A stretch of DNA of 64,000 bases from Moraxella catarrhalis (GTDB lineage Bacteria > Pseudomonadota > Gammaproteobacteria > Pseudomonadales > Moraxellaceae), in the NCBI RefSeq assembly GCF_001656295.1, contig NZ_LXHE01000002.1:310001-374000 (forward strand), read 5' to 3'. Positions 38,190 to 48,318 of this stretch are shown here, in pieces. A program made the translations under genes and the position numbers. Numbering within the stretch: the stretch's first letter is position 1; the number at the start of each line of letters is the position of its first letter. The notes under the pieces are model-generated. The model was given only the letters and a program-made list of their open reading frames with translations. It was not told the DNA's origin and ran no database searches.

Positions 38190-40502
38190 ATGATTAACAC
38201 TATGAATAATGTCAATCAAGCCAATCAAGCTGACACTAACAAGCCAACCGATCAATTTGATCAAACCAACCAAAACACTCAAATTTACCAACCTGAGCAA
38301 CTCGACCAAGTTGAGCAAAGCGCTCAAAGCTACTCAAGCCCAATCGCTCTTGGTGAGCTTGATTTGGCGGATGCCCCTGTTCCTGTGAGCGAACCAGTAG
38401 CTAAGTCGCATCTGACTCAGATTGATCATTTATTTGATGAAAAGGGTGGTTTTACGCCTGAATGCTATATCAATCGTGACTTATCGGCGCTGAGATTTCA
38501 GCTCAGAGTCTTAGCGCAAGCTGCCAACCCAAATCATCCTTTGCTTGAGCGTATGTTCTTTTTGACCATTTTTTCCTCAAACTTAGATGAGTTTTTTGAG
38601 ATTCGCGTTGCCGGCTTATTACAAAAAATGAAGCAAGGCGATCAGGTGAGCAGCCTAGATGGTCGTAAGCCCAGCGAAATTTTACAAATCATCAGCGATA
38701 TCGCTCATGGCGCCGTCGCTCAGCAGTATCAGATCTTAAATGATGAAATCCTGCCAGAGCTTGCCAAGCACGAAATCCGCTATCTGCGCCGTGATGAGCT
38801 GGATGCAGAACAGCGCGCTTGGCTAAGAGAATACTTCTTAAGCCAAGTTAAGCCAGTATTGACACCGATCAGCATTGATCCGGCACATCCTTTCCCAAGA
38901 CTTGTGAACAAATCTTTGAACTTCATCATCAGTCTAGAAGGTAAAGATGCCTTTGGTCGTGATATCAATCGTGCGATCGTACCTGCGCCTCGTTCATTGC
39001 CTCGTGTCATTCGCCTGCCTGATGAGATCACCGATGGTAAAGAGCATCATGTCATGCTCTCGGCGGTCATTCATGAGCATGTCAATGAGCTGTTTTTGGG
39101 TATGAAAGTAACTGGCTGCTATCAGTTCCGCCTCACTCGAAACGCTGATTTGGCACTGGCTGATGATGTCGATGATATCGCCAAAGCGTTAGAAGGTGAA
39201 CTTGATAATCGCCGCTTTGGTCAAGAAGTGCGATTGGAAGTTACCACAAATTGTCCTCAAGAAATTTGCGATTTTCTATTGGATGAATTTGAGTTAGATG
39301 AATCTCAGCTGTATCGCGTCAATGGCCCTGTGAATTTAACGCGGCTTTTGACCAGTTTTGATCGACCTGAATTAAAATTTAAGCCTTTTACGCCTGCCAT
39401 GCCAAAGGCGTTTCGTGATATAGATATGAGTAGTGCAGGTTCGATGTTTGCGGCAATATCACGCCAAGATGTGCTTGTCCATCATCCATTTCATACCTTT
39501 AATCCGGTGATTAACTTGCTGTGGCAGGCGGCCAATGATCCCAATGTTCTCGCCATTAAGCAGACCATTTATCGATCAGGAGTGAACTCTGAGATCGTTC
39601 AGGCACTTGCTGCTGCCGCTCGAAGCGGTAAAGAAGTGACCGCAGTCATTGAGCTGCGCGCAAGGTTTGATGAAGCGTCAAATATCGCTGTCGCCAATAT
39701 GCTCCAAGAAGCAGGTGCCGTGGTTGTTTATGGTATCGTAGGCTATAAGACACATGCCAAGATGATGCTGATTGTACGCCGTGAAAATGGCAAAATTCGC
39801 CGCTATGTGCATTTGGGTACGGGCAACTATCATGCAGGGAATGCCAAAGCCTATACAGACTATGGTCTGTTCACTGCCAATACCGAAGTCACCGAAGATG
39901 TGGCAGGCGTGTTCCAGCAGCTGACAGGGATGGGTAGACCCGTACCATCCAAGCAGATTCTTCATGCACCATTTACGCTCCATAATACCTTGATGCATCT
40001 GATTGATGATGAAATTGCTCATGTCAAAGCCGGCAAAAAAGGGCGCGTCATCATGAAATTCAACGCGCTGACTGAGCGAAAAATTATCAATAAGCTGTAT
40101 GAAGCAAGCATCGCGGGTGTTCAAATTGATTTGATTGTACGCTCTATTTGCTGTCTTCGTCCGCAAGTGGCAGGTCTTTCTGAGAATATCCGTGTTCGCT
40201 CAATTGTCGGGCGTTTTCTTGAACATACCCGAGTATATTATTTTGCCAATGGTGGGCAAGAGCGTCTGTACTGTAGCTCAGCGGACTTGATGGATCGCAA
40301 CCTACTGCATCGTGTTGAAGTGGCATTTCCTATACTTGATAAAAAAATATTTAAGAAAATCTATGAAGATGGCTTGATGAATTATCTAAAAGACGATGTA
40401 CAGGCTTGGGAGCTGTTGGGTGATGGCAAATGGCAACCGCTTTTAGCATCAGGTGGCACACACGATGCCCAAAAAACTTTACTTGAGAAAATCACCTTGT
40501 GA
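38190..40502 (+). CDS. ppk: polyphosphate kinase 1
   Basis: About 770 residues. The PPK1 core is intact: the N-terminal domain (F-I-N-R-D-L-like Y-I-N-R-D-L-S), the phosphorylated-histidine loop G-Y-K-T-H-A-K and the second catalytic histidine in L-E-H-T-R-V-Y-Y-F. It makes polyphosphate from ATP, usually at the inner membrane. ATG 38190 has AGGGAA at good spacing; the frame opens earlier, at 38115. The first 80 residues or so are a Gln/Asn/Asp-rich low-complexity stretch with repeated N-Q and D-Q pairs, absent from E. coli PPK1 (688 residues). A Pho box lies upstream, and ychJ is coupled downstream. Confidence 0.96.
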   Translation: MINTMNNVNQANQADTNKPTDQFDQTNQNTQIYQPEQLDQVEQSAQSYSSPIALGELDLADAPVPVSEPVAKSHLTQIDHLFDEKGGFTPECYINRDLSALRFQLRVLAQAANPNHPLLERMFFLTIFSSNLDEFFEIRVAGLLQKMKQGDQVSSLDGRKPSEILQIISDIAHGAVAQQYQILNDEILPELAKHEIRYLRRDELDAEQRAWLREYFLSQVKPVLTPISIDPAHPFPRLVNKSLNFIISLEGKDAFGRDINRAIVPAPRSLPRVIRLPDEITDGKEHHVMLSAVIHEHVNELFLGMKVTGCYQFRLTRNADLALADDVDDIAKALEGELDNRRFGQEVRLEVTTNCPQEICDFLLDEFELDESQLYRVNGPVNLTRLLTSFDRPELKFKPFTPAMPKAFRDIDMSSAGSMFAAISRQDVLVHHPFHTFNPVINLLWQAANDPNVLAIKQTIYRSGVNSEIVQALAAAARSGKEVTAVIELRARFDEASNIAVANMLQEAGAVVVYGIVGYKTHAKMMLIVRRENGKIRRYVHLGTGNYHAGNAKAYTDYGLFTANTEVTEDVAGVFQQLTGMGRPVPSKQILHAPFTLHNTLMHLIDDEIAHVKAGKKGRVIMKFNALTERKIINKLYEASIAGVQIDLIVRSICCLRPQVAGLSENIRVRSIVGRFLEHTRVYYFANGGQERLYCSSADLMDRNLLHRVEVAFPILDKKIFKKIYEDGLMNYLKDDVQAWELLGDGKWQPLLASGGTHDAQKTLLEKITL

Positions 40503-40984
40503 AATTAGATGATAATTGCCCGTGCGGCTCACTAAAATGCTATGCTCACTGCTGCCATCGGTATCATGGCGGTGATGAGTTTGCACCTACCGCCGAATGC
40601 TTGATGCGATCTCGCTACAGTGCGTTTGTATATCAAAATATTGATTACATCGTACAAACTACTCTACCAGCTTTGCAACCACTTTTAGATGTCGCTGCAC
40701 TAAAGGCATGGGCAGAGCAAACTTGGTGGACTTATCTTAAGATAATATCTACTACGCCTAAAATTGGCAAGCGTCATGCCCAAGTGCATTTTTGTGCGTA
40801 TTTTGAAGAGTTGGGTATTCAAGGGTGTCATAATGAGCGCTCGGCATTTGTTAAAATCAATGAAAATGGACAAAATCGGTGGTATTTTCTTGATCCGACA
40901 TTGCCAATCACTTTGGGTGGCAAGCAGCCATGCTTATGCGGTTCTGGTGAAAAATTCAAGGCATGTTGCGGTAAATTTTTATAA
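40499..40984 (+). CDS. YchJ-family SEC-C zinc-binding protein
   Basis: A 161-residue protein with two SEC-C-like zinc motifs. The N-terminal one is [13 protein letters not shown] and the C-terminal one is [13 protein letters not shown]. Between them is the YchJ domain with R-S-R-Y-S-A-F-V, a cystatin/NTF2-like fold. It starts at a GTG that overlaps the ppk stop by 4 bases (GTGA), so translation is coupled to ppk. The function of YchJ proteins is unknown; linkage to ppk may be local. Confidence 0.9.
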   Translation: MKLDDNCPCGSLKCYAHCCHRYHGGDEFAPTAECLMRSRYSAFVYQNIDYIVQTTLPALQPLLDVAALKAWAEQTWWTYLKIISTTPKIGKRHAQVHFCAYFEELGIQGCHNERSAFVKINENGQNRWYFLDPTLPITLGGKQPCLCGSGEKFKACCGKFL

Positions 40985-41100
40985 ATCATTGTTGATCAAT
41001 CATCACGATATTAACAAGCAAAGCATAAAATATCTTGCTTTTTAATGACCCAAAATATGCTAAAATAACACATTTATATTAATCCGATAAAGGTAGCATC

Positions 41101-42192
41101 ATGGCAGGTAATACCATTGGGCAACTATTTACTGTAACAACCTGTGGAGAATCGCATGGCACAGGTTTGATGGCGATTGTGGACGGCGTGCCACCAGGGC
41201 TTAAGCTTGATGCTAAAGATTTACAATGTGAGCTTGATCGCCGAAAGCCTGGCACATCCAAATTTGCCACCCAGCGTCAAGAAGAAGATAAGGTTGAGAT
41301 TATCTCTGGTGTCTTTGAGGGACATACAACAGGCACACCGATTGGGCTTTTGATTTATAATACCGATCAAAAATCCAAAGATTATGGCAATATTGCCAAT
41401 ACATTTCGCCCAAATCACGCCGATTATACTTATACCATGAAATATGGTTTTCGAGATTATCGTGGTGGTGGTCGTTCATCCGCTCGTGAAACCGCAATGC
41501 GTGTGGCAGCGGGTGCAATCGCCAAAAAGTACCTAAAAGAGCGTTTGGGCATCGTGATACGAGGGCATGTTACCCAAATCGGTACGCAAAAAGCCCATGC
41601 ACTTGATTGGGACTTGGTGAATACCAATCCGTTTTTTTGTGGCGATAAAGATACCATTCCCAGATTTGAAGCACTGGTGACATCGCTGCGTGAACAAGGC
41701 ACTAGCTGCGGTGCTAAGCTTGAGATATTTGCCGAGAATGTCCCTGTCGGGCTTGGTGAACCTGTTTTTGATCGTCTGGATGCTGATATTGCTCATGCCA
41801 TGATGTCAATCAATGCCGTTAAGGCGGTAGAAATTGGCGATGGTTTTGATGTAGCCGCTCAATTTGGGCATGAAAGCCGAGATGAGCTAACGCCTGATGG
41901 ATTTACTGGCAATCATGCTGGCGGTATTTTGGGCGGTATCTCAAGCGGTCAACGCATTCGTGTTGCCATTGCTCTAAAGCCGACCGCCAGTATCACCACA
42001 CCTGGTAAAACAATCAATTTGGCTGGTGAAGCGGTTGATGTGATTACCAAAGGTCGCCATGATCCTTGTGTGGGTGTGCGTGCCACACCAATCGCTGAGG
42101 CGATGCTTGCCATTGTGATTTTGGATCATTATTTGCGTCATCGTGCTCAAAATGCTGATGTTGTGCCACCACTAACGCCCATTGAAAATTAA
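41101..42192 (+). CDS. aroC: chorismate synthase
   Basis: A 363-residue enzyme of standard length. It begins with G-Q-L-F-T-V-T-T-x-G-E-S-H-G, the first chorismate synthase signature, and has [12 protein letters not shown] and the late R-H-D-P-C-V-G-V-R. It turns EPSP into chorismate with reduced FMN as cofactor. An extended -10 (TGCTAAAAT at 41058-41066) and an AAAGG before the ATG suggest its own promoter. ybaK follows 31 bases later and is probably co-transcribed. Confidence 0.97.
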   Translation: MAGNTIGQLFTVTTCGESHGTGLMAIVDGVPPGLKLDAKDLQCELDRRKPGTSKFATQRQEEDKVEIISGVFEGHTTGTPIGLLIYNTDQKSKDYGNIANTFRPNHADYTYTMKYGFRDYRGGGRSSARETAMRVAAGAIAKKYLKERLGIVIRGHVTQIGTQKAHALDWDLVNTNPFFCGDKDTIPRFEALVTSLREQGTSCGAKLEIFAENVPVGLGEPVFDRLDADIAHAMMSINAVKAVEIGDGFDVAAQFGHESRDELTPDGFTGNHAGGILGGISSGQRIRVAIALKPTASITTPGKTINLAGEAVDVITKGRHDPCVGVRATPIAEAMLAIVILDHYLRHRAQNADVVPPLTPIEN

Positions 42193-42223
42193 TACCTCTT
42201 ATTAAACTGACTAATGGACTGTC

Positions 42224-42694
42224 ATGACACCTGCTATCAAATTGTTACAAAAACAAAAAATTGCACATCAGGTGCTTGAGTATGAGCATGATCCAAATGC
42301 GTCTAGCTTTGGGCTTGAAGCTGCCCAAAAACTTAATTTGCCCGCTGATCAAGTATTTAAGACGTTATTGGCGACAGACGGCAAAGCCTGCTTTGTGGCA
42401 ATTTTACCTGTGGATTGTCGATTGAGTCTCAAAAAACTGGCAATGGTCGTGGGCGCTAAAAAATTACAAATGGCGAACGCTGAAGATGCCGAGAGAATCA
42501 CCGGTTACCTGGTGGGTGGCATCAGTCCCTTGGCTCAAAAAAAGCGTCTCAAAACCGTGATACAAACCCAAGCAAGACACCTTGAGTGTATGTATGTCAG
42601 CGGCGGTAAGCGTGGCTGTGATGTTGGTATCCATCCAAATGATTTGGCAAAATTGTTGAATGCGATGTTTGCTGATGTCATTGAGTCGGTATGA
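42224..42694 (+). CDS. ybaK: Cys-tRNA(Pro)/Cys-tRNA(Cys) deacylase, YbaK/EbsC type
   Basis: A 156-residue single-domain YbaK protein. Family landmarks are visible: V-F-K-T-L-L-A, the catalytic-lysine region K-K-L-A-M-V-V-G-A-K-K, and G-G-I-S-P-L-A-Q-K-K. It hydrolyses Cys mischarged on tRNA-Pro, working with ProRS. The start ATG is plain and the stop lies 79 bases before the decayed lipoprotein gene. Family assignment is secure. Confidence 0.92.
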   Translation: MTPAIKLLQKQKIAHQVLEYEHDPNASSFGLEAAQKLNLPADQVFKTLLATDGKACFVAILPVDCRLSLKKLAMVVGAKKLQMANAEDAERITGYLVGGISPLAQKKRLKTVIQTQARHLECMYVSGGKRGCDVGIHPNDLAKLLNAMFADVIESV

Positions 42695-42773
42695 TGTGTG
42701 TGAATGGATATGAGCGAGATGATGACTGATCAATTATCTGACATTTTTGATGATGCAGCCATGAAGTGTGTTA

Positions 42774-43254
42774 ATGGTGAAGATACTGCTACCAATTAAG
42801 CAAACGCTTAAAAATTATAACAGCTATCCTGCTGCAATGATATTATCGCTGATGGGATTAACTGCTTGTCAAGAGGATCAGGCAAGCCAAAAATAGTACA
42901 GTGAATCCACCCAATCTGCTCAAAAAAGCCAAAGCCCAAAACAGCTGCCCAAGATTAGTACAAAAAAAGGTTGATCGCACTCAAATATTAAGACACGACA
43001 CCTTGGCGACCGATTCTTGTGATTATTTCATTTATCCTAATATTGGCGACACTGTTGAGGTGAGCGTCTCGGATCGACGGATTGAGCTTAAATTAACACG
43101 GTCAGATTGGCATGATTTTGACAATGGTGGATTTATGGTGACCAAAAATGGTCGTCATGTGATCCGTTTACAATACGATGCATTTGGTAGTAGACCGCCA
43201 ATCATGGATTATGTCATCCAAATTGATATCATTCCACCTAAAGATGAGTATTAA
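42774..43254 (+). pseudogene. decayed lipoprotein gene
   Basis: From ATG 42774 a frame encodes M-V-K-I-L-L-P-I-K-Q, then a hydrophobic core ending in the lipobox L29-T-A-C32, then a polar start of a mature protein. It stops at a TAG (42894-42896) after 40 codons. Reading past the stop gives Ser/Gln/Lys-rich sequence like a lipoprotein linker, then a run of seven A (42962-42968) that shifts the frame. The next frame continues V-D-R-T-Q-I-L and a globular C-terminus ending I-I-P-P-K-D-E-Y (open from a GTG at 42901). Removing one A joins the two. I read this as one lipoprotein gene with a stop and a frameshift. The family is not recognised. A separate small protein from 42901 is the alternative, but its GTG has no ribosome site. 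Confidence 0.6.
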
Positions 43255-43287
43255 AAAATGGTCGAAAACTGATTTTCGACCATTTTT
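43254..43287 (+). terminator. perfect 15-bp stem terminator, bidirectional
   Basis: Arms 43254-43268 and 43273-43287 are perfect complements around a 4-base loop and end in T and A runs. It lies between the decayed lipoprotein gene (plus) and ppa (minus). Confidence 0.88.
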
Positions 43288-43302
43288 ATCGATATGCCCA
43301 AA

Positions 43303-43833
43303 TTATTGCTCTGTCCAGCGTTTTTGGCTTTCTTTGATGACCTCTTTGGCAGTGTTGGCATCAAAAAAGCCCTCAACCACAGTTGAGCCTGGTTTTTTTA
43401 AGTCTTTATAATGGCTAAAATGAAATTCAAGTTGCTTTATTAACTGTGGTGGTAGGTCATCAAGACTATTATAAGCGTTGCCATTATTGCGATCATCGGC
43501 AGGAACAACGATGACTTTATCGTCGACCTCGCCATCATCTACAAATTTCATCACCCCAATGACTTTGGCTTTAAGAAAAATACCCGTCGTCAAAGGCTGT
43601 TCTGTGATGATTAAGGCGTCAAGCTCATCACCATCTTCGTCTAAGGTTTGGGGGATAAAGCCATAGTTGCATGGTTTGGCAAAGGCAATTGGCTCAACAC
43701 GATCAAGCTCAAAGCATGCCAAATGACGATTCCACTCAATTTTGTGGTTTGAGCCAGTCGGAATTTCAACAACCACATTGATGATACCGCCATCAACATC
43801 GCCTGCATCTAGAATTTTATTAAAATCTGCCAT
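43303..43833 (-). CDS. ppa: inorganic pyrophosphatase, family I
   Basis: A 176-residue soluble pyrophosphatase. The signature D-G-D-E-L-D-A-L-I carries three metal-binding aspartates, with more acidic ligands in F-V-D-D-G-E-V-D-D-K. The N-terminal E-I-P-T-G-S-N-H-K-I-E-W and the K-D-L-K-K region fit too. It hydrolyses pyrophosphate made in biosynthesis. It follows lipB on the same strand (40-base gap) and shares the terminator described at 43254. Confidence 0.96.
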   Translation of the reverse strand: MADFNKILDAGDVDGGIINVVVEIPTGSNHKIEWNRHLACFELDRVEPIAFAKPCNYGFIPQTLDEDGDELDALIITEQPLTTGIFLKAKVIGVMKFVDDGEVDDKVIVVPADDRNNGNAYNSLDDLPPQLIKQLEFHFSHYKDLKKPGSTVVEGFFDANTAKEVIKESQKRWTEQ

Positions 43834-43873
43834 GAGTTACTCCATAAAGTAAATAAGATAATAAAAACCAAGC

Positions 43874-44617
43874 TCATTTTAGCGTATCTTGGGGTCGTAA
43901 TTCAACCAAACCAGCGTGCCGACGAGCAATATTTTTAATCAACTGGGTGATAAATGCCCCCATGTCATCTGCTGTAAATTGCCCAAAACTTGATAATTTC
44001 GCCATTGGCATCCCTGCATAACCACAAGGATTGATGGCATGAAAGGCACTTAAATCATTGATAAGATTAATGGCGATACCATGATAGCTAAAACCTTGCT
44101 TAATCTTAAATCCTAAACTTGCAATCTTGCCAAGCATATCGCCTGTATGATTATAAATATATACACCGGGTGCATCACGGCGTGCTTTGACGGTGAGTGT
44201 TTTGGGTAAATAGTGTGCCACAATATCAATGATGGCTTGTTCGGCATGGCTAACTAAGTCTCTTACGCCAAAATTTAAACGATGTAAATCAAATAGCCAA
44301 TACACGATCAATTGACCATCTCCATGCCAAGTGACCTGACCGCCTCGATCTGTTTGAATGATGGGCGTGTCTGTACGATATAAGATATGCTCAGGCTTAC
44401 TTGCTTGCCCAAGTGTATAGACATTTTGATGCTCAACAATCCATAGCTCGTCAGCATGATGCTGTGCTGACTTTTTATCCTCGATGCGCTGCAGGGTGTG
44501 ATTTAGCATAGCTTCGTGAGTGGCTTGATAGTCAGCATCATCAAAAAGCCGCACGATCAGATCATCGGTCGATAGAGTTTGAAGCTCAGGATAACAAGAG
44601 GGCGTGATAGTATTCAT
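43874..44617 (-). CDS. lipB: octanoyl-[acyl-carrier protein]:protein N-octanoyltransferase
   Basis: A 247-residue LipB. The active-site regions are visible: R-G-G-Q-V-T-W-H-G-D-G-Q-L, the catalytic lysine in G-K-I-A-S-L-G and the acyl-accepting cysteine in I-N-P-C-G-Y. It transfers octanoate from ACP to the lipoyl domains of 2-oxoacid dehydrogenases and the glycine cleavage H protein. It is slightly longer than E. coli LipB because of the N-terminal 40 residues. LipA is not in this window. Confidence 0.95.
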   Translation of the reverse strand: MNTITPSCYPELQTLSTDDLIVRLFDDADYQATHEAMLNHTLQRIEDKKSAQHHADELWIVEHQNVYTLGQASKPEHILYRTDTPIIQTDRGGQVTWHGDGQLIVYWLFDLHRLNFGVRDLVSHAEQAIIDIVAHYLPKTLTVKARRDAPGVYIYNHTGDMLGKIASLGFKIKQGFSYHGIAINLINDLSAFHAINPCGYAGMPMAKLSSFGQFTADDMGAFITQLIKNIARRHAGLVELRPQDTLK

Positions 44618-44700
44618 GTCAAAGGGATTGGACTTGGTTTTTATGGTTATAAACTTTTGTCATAATAAGGGGTTTATTGGCAGATTGCAAGATAATTTAT

Positions 44701-44712
44701 GGTCAGCTGACC
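44701..44712. promoter_or_regulatory. perfect 12-bp palindrome upstream of pncB
   Basis: GGTCAGCTGACC is a perfect palindrome in the lipB-pncB intergenic region. A TATAAT at 44745-44750 follows 32 bases downstream. It could be an operator for pncB or lipB; no regulator is evident nearby. Confidence 0.35.
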
Positions 44713-44850
44713 GTAGGGCAGAAGATGTTTGATAATTATTAATGTATAATTAATGAAAAATAGATAAAAACCCCATAAAATGATGCAAATAAGGGTGTTT
44801 TTGTGTATGATAGGGATTTTTTATAAGAATCAACCACGGATTTAAGGCTT

Positions 44851-46083
44851 ATGGATGTCTTTTTGAACGCCGATGAACCGATTGTCACATCGCTGCTTGA
44901 TAATGATTTGTATAAATTTACCATGCTTCAAGCCATGCTGCACCAGTTTCCGCAGACGCATGGTGTTTATCGGTTTCGCTGTCGCAATAATCACGAAACC
45001 GCCTTTGCTTTGGGGGAGATTAAAGCAGATCTTGAGCAGCAGATGGATTATTTGTGTCAGCTAAAATTCACTCAAGACGAGCTTGATTATTTGCGCAGCT
45101 TGCGATTTATTAAATCGGATTTTGTGGACTATTTAGAATTATTTTCGCTTAAGCGCCGTTTTATTACGGTTTCTACAGATGGCAATAATTTTTTAAACAT
45201 CGATATCGAAGGTCCGATGATCCAAGCGATGTTTTTTGAGATTTTCGTGCTTTGTATTGTCAGTGAGCTTTATTATCGTCGCTTGGTGACGGATGATATC
45301 ATGGCAGAAGGTCAAAAACGATTGGATGCTAAGATTGCGTTATTGCGCGACTATCAAGCCAAACAAAGCGCCGAGCCGATGTCCGCTGATAAAGCCTTTA
45401 CGGTGGCTGATTTTGGGACGCGTCGCCGATTCAGTAAAGCGTGGCAATATCATGTGGTCAAATCACTTTATGAGGCGTGCCCTGAGATCGTTCGTGGCAC
45501 TTCCAATGTTTATTTGGCTAAGCAGCTTGGCATTACGCCAATTGGGACGATGGCGCATGAGTTTATGCAAGCCTTTCAAGCTTTGGATGTACGACTAAGA
45601 GATTCTCAAAAAGCGGCACTGGATTGTTGGGTGCGCGAGTACCGCGGCGATTTGGGCATTGCGCTGACCGATGTGGTCGGTATGGATGCGTTTTTGCGTG
45701 ATTTTGATTTGTATTTTGCCAAATTATTTGATGGGCTTCGCCATGATAGTGGCGATCCTTATGAGTGGGGCGAAAAGGCAATCGCACACTACCATCAACT
45801 AAAAATTGACCCAAAAACAAAAATTCTGACCTTCAGCGACGGCTTGACCCTACAAAAAGCGTGGGATTTGCATCAGCATTTTAAAGGAAAAATCAAAACA
45901 GGCTTTGGTATCGGCACAAACCTGACCAATGATATGGGTGTGGTGCAGCTAAACATCGTCCTAAAACTGGTTGCTTGTAATGGACAGCCAGTCGCCAAAC
46001 TGTCCGACAGTCCAGGTAAGACGATGATTGATGATGATACCTATTTGGCGTATCTTAAGCAGGTCTTTGAAATCAAAGAATAA
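44851..46083 (+). CDS. pncB: nicotinate phosphoribosyltransferase
   Basis: A 410-residue enzyme of the NAD salvage pathway. The N-terminus [12 protein letters not shown] is typical. The active-site stretch with F-G-T-R-R-R-F-S and the later G-L-R-H-D-S-G-D-P is present, as is the phosphate loop with G-F-G-I-G-T-N-L-T. It converts nicotinate and PRPP to nicotinate mononucleotide, driven by ATP hydrolysis. A strong hairpin terminator follows. A 12-bp palindrome upstream may be a control site. Confidence 0.96.
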   Translation: MDVFLNADEPIVTSLLDNDLYKFTMLQAMLHQFPQTHGVYRFRCRNNHETAFALGEIKADLEQQMDYLCQLKFTQDELDYLRSLRFIKSDFVDYLELFSLKRRFITVSTDGNNFLNIDIEGPMIQAMFFEIFVLCIVSELYYRRLVTDDIMAEGQKRLDAKIALLRDYQAKQSAEPMSADKAFTVADFGTRRRFSKAWQYHVVKSLYEACPEIVRGTSNVYLAKQLGITPIGTMAHEFMQAFQALDVRLRDSQKAALDCWVREYRGDLGIALTDVVGMDAFLRDFDLYFAKLFDGLRHDSGDPYEWGEKAIAHYHQLKIDPKTKILTFSDGLTLQKAWDLHQHFKGKIKTGFGIGTNLTNDMGVVQLNIVLKLVACNGQPVAKLSDSPGKTMIDDDTYLAYLKQVFEIKE

Positions 46084-46087
46084 GCAT

Positions 46088-46126
46088 GAAAAGCTGGATG
46101 AACTGATTTGGTCATCCAGCTTTTTA
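46088..46126 (+). terminator. rho-independent terminator after pncB
   Basis: A 13-base stem (AAAGCTGGATGA pairing with its complement) around a 10-base loop, followed by TTTTT. Confidence 0.85.
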
Positions 46127-46168
46127 TATGAATAAAAGTCTGCTATGAAAGTGTAATAAAGCGTAAGA

Positions 46169-46390
46169 TTATTCGTCTTGGGTGGCGACTTCTGCTTGTT
46201 CAAAAGCCGATTGCAGCGCCCGCTCCACTGCCTCAATGCGAGATTGACAAATACGGTACGCCGCCAAAGACTCCTCCACAATCGTCACCAGATTATCGAT
46301 ATCTAAGGTTTGAGACTGCTCAAGTTTATCGGCGTTGGTTTTTAAGATGTGGTAAGCGTCTTTAAAATTTTCAGGGGTGGTTTGGCTCAT
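46169..46390 (-). CDS. xseB: exodeoxyribonuclease VII small subunit
   Basis: A 73-residue, mostly helical, acidic protein that fits XseB: F-K-D-A-Y-H-I-L-K-T-N-A-D-K-L-E, then L-V-T-I-V-E-E-S-L-A-A-Y, then C-Q-S-R-I-E-A-V-E. In complex with XseA it degrades single-stranded DNA. ATG 46390 (M-S-Q-T-T) is preferred over one four codons upstream. It stands alone, convergent with pncB. No xseA, ispA or dxs is adjacent, in contrast to the enterobacterial xseB-ispA-dxs order. Confidence 0.82.
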   Translation of the reverse strand: MSQTTPENFKDAYHILKTNADKLEQSQTLDIDNLVTIVEESLAAYRICQSRIEAVERALQSAFEQAEVATQDE

Positions 46391-46544
46391 GGTATTCATC
46401 ATTTGATCGTCAAAGTATTCTGGTTATTGTAACGAATTTTTGGGATGATGTTAAGTCGTTTATAAATTTAACCATTAAGCACGCTCATTATCAAGATAAA
46501 ACCTATGAATTGCTAATCTTTGTTTGGTGGGTGTCATAAAATCA

Positions 46545-46572
46545 TTGTAAATTATTATATTTTTGTTATCAT
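46545..46572 (+). promoter_or_regulatory. candidate promoter and leader for the DASS transporter gene
   Basis: TTGTAA (46545-46550) and TATCAT (46567-46572) lie 16 bases apart. The transcript would carry a leader of about 155 bases. In it an ATG at 46593 opens an 8-codon frame; I see no convincing hairpin. The rest of the 346-base interval 46391-46736 shows nothing else. Confidence 0.35.
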
Positions 46573-46736
46573 ATTTTTAATAGTGGAAAATCAATGGGCA
46601 AAAGGGGGAGGGTCTACTAGTCGTGGCTTGCAGACTTTTTTGTGCTTAAGTTGATTTTCGTCGATTTGGGTGAGCTTATGGGTGTTGACGAAGTGATCAT
46701 CGGCACTGCATGAGAGTTTATGATCTAGGATTTAAT

Positions 46737-48182
46737 ATGACACGATCAGATCAATCAAAAGAAACAGACTTTACGCTGAGAACAGATTTTCAGCATGATG
46801 ATGATGGCGTACCACCCTCTGGTGAGGTACGACCCGATGCCATCAAAGGCATCGTGATTACCGTTATTGCAGCCATCATCGCTTATGTGCTGTATGCTTT
46901 TTTACCATTTGAGCCTTTGGCAAATAAGGGCTTGGCGCTGCTAACATTCATCGGTATTTTGTGGCTTACCGAAGCAATTCATGTGACCGCAACAGCGATT
47001 TTGGTGCCACTGCTTGCATTATTTATTGGTATTCCTGATTTTAATACCAAAGCGGCATTGACCAGTTTTGCTGACCCAATCATTTTCGTATTTTTTGGTG
47101 GTTTTGCGCTGGCAGCTACCTTGCATGTCCAAAAGCTGGATAAAAAAATTGCCTATGGCTTGATTGGGTTGGCTGGTGGTCATTTGGGGCGTGCTGTGAT
47201 CATGATGTTTGGCGTCACAGCGGCATTGTCAATGTGGATCAGTAACACGGCGACAGCTGCCATGATGTTGCCTTTGGCGATCGGCTTGCTGGCCCAAGTA
47301 GATGCCACCAAAGATCGTAATACCTTTTTATTTGTGCTTTTGGGCATTGCTTATTCTGCTTCTATCGGCGGCTTGGGTACATTGGTTGGCTCGCCGCCTA
47401 ATGCGATCGCCGCCAAGGAGCTTGGCATCGGCTTTAGCGAGTGGATGAGTTTTGGCTTACCGATGGCGATCGTACTCATGCCATTTTTGATCGGTGTCAT
47501 GTATCTGATTTTGCGCCCAAACTTAGGTCAGCGTGTTGAACTTGGTACCCAAGAAGCCATCCCAATGACAATGCCGCGTATTTTGACGACGATTGTGTTT
47601 GTCATTACGGCTGCCAGCTGGATTTTTGGTAAGCAGCTTGGTACTGCTTTGGGATTTAGTAGTCCTGATACAGTCATCGCTTTGTTTGCTGCGGTGGCGG
47701 TATTGCTGCTTGGTTTGGTTAGCTGGAAGCAAATCTCGGATAATACCGACTGGGGTGTCTTAATGCTGTTTGGTGGTGGTATCGCTTTATCAAATATCAT
47801 GAAAGACACAGGTGCATCTGCAGTCTTGGGTGAGAGTATCGCAACTTTCTTAAGCGGATCATCTAGCTTGCTTGTGATCTTGGTGATTGCAGCATTCATC
47901 ATCTTTTTGACAGAATTTACCAGCAATACCGCATCTGCTGCCTTACTTGTGCCACTGTTTGCACCAATTGGCGTTCAGCTTGGGCTGCCGCCTGAAGTTT
48001 TGATTATGGTTATCGGCATTGGTGCATCTTGTGCATTTATGATGCCAGTTGCCACACCACCGAATGCCATCATTATGGGTTCAGGTTATGTCAAACAAAA
48101 AGATATGATGAAAGTTGGCTTTTGGCTAAACTTAGTTGCTATCGTGATTGTAACCGCATGGGCGTATCTATTCTTGGCTTAA
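46737..48182 (+). CDS. DASS (SLC13)-family anion:Na+ symporter
   Basis: About 481 residues. A hydrophilic N-terminus of 35 residues leads into some eleven to thirteen membrane segments. The two S-N-T motifs that define the divalent anion:sodium symporters are present, in W-I-S-N-T-A-T-A-A-M and F-T-S-N-T-A-S-A-A. The family carries succinate, malate, citrate, sulfate or the like with sodium. The substrate cannot be assigned; position opposite cysB invites a sulfate role but the two are convergent, so this is weak. AGGA before ATG 46737 makes it the likely start over 46710. Confidence 0.9.
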   Translation: MTRSDQSKETDFTLRTDFQHDDDGVPPSGEVRPDAIKGIVITVIAAIIAYVLYAFLPFEPLANKGLALLTFIGILWLTEAIHVTATAILVPLLALFIGIPDFNTKAALTSFADPIIFVFFGGFALAATLHVQKLDKKIAYGLIGLAGGHLGRAVIMMFGVTAALSMWISNTATAAMMLPLAIGLLAQVDATKDRNTFLFVLLGIAYSASIGGLGTLVGSPPNAIAAKELGIGFSEWMSFGLPMAIVLMPFLIGVMYLILRPNLGQRVELGTQEAIPMTMPRILTTIVFVITAASWIFGKQLGTALGFSSPDTVIALFAAVAVLLLGLVSWKQISDNTDWGVLMLFGGGIALSNIMKDTGASAVLGESIATFLSGSSSLLVILVIAAFIIFLTEFTSNTASAALLVPLFAPIGVQLGLPPEVLIMVIGIGASCAFMMPVATPPNAIIMGSGYVKQKDMMKVGFWLNLVAIVIVTAWAYLFLA

Positions 48183-48197
48183 TGTGATTGTAACAAC

Positions 48198-48228
48198 AAA
48201 TCCCCAAATGAGATTTTGGGGATTTTAA
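48198..48228 (+). terminator. rho-independent terminator after the DASS gene
   Basis: AAATCCCCAAA pairs with TTTTGGGGATTT around a short loop, followed by a T-rich tail. Confidence 0.75.
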
Positions 48229-48318
48229 TCTTTTTGATTTTTGTAAATGCTCATTAATCCTTAAAATCAAACAACCATCACTCAACGGTGGTTTAAAAAA
48301 GGTTTTTTGGGGCTTAAG

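Noticed and set aside
42704-42799. 31-codon frame overlapping the lipoprotein signal sequence
   Set aside because: No ribosome-binding site, no hydrophobic or domain feature, and it overlaps a much better signal-peptide frame.
46573-46736. Riboswitch or attenuator in the DASS transporter leader
   Set aside because: Only a 4-bp stem with G-U pairs before a T run and an 8-codon frame; too weak to call.
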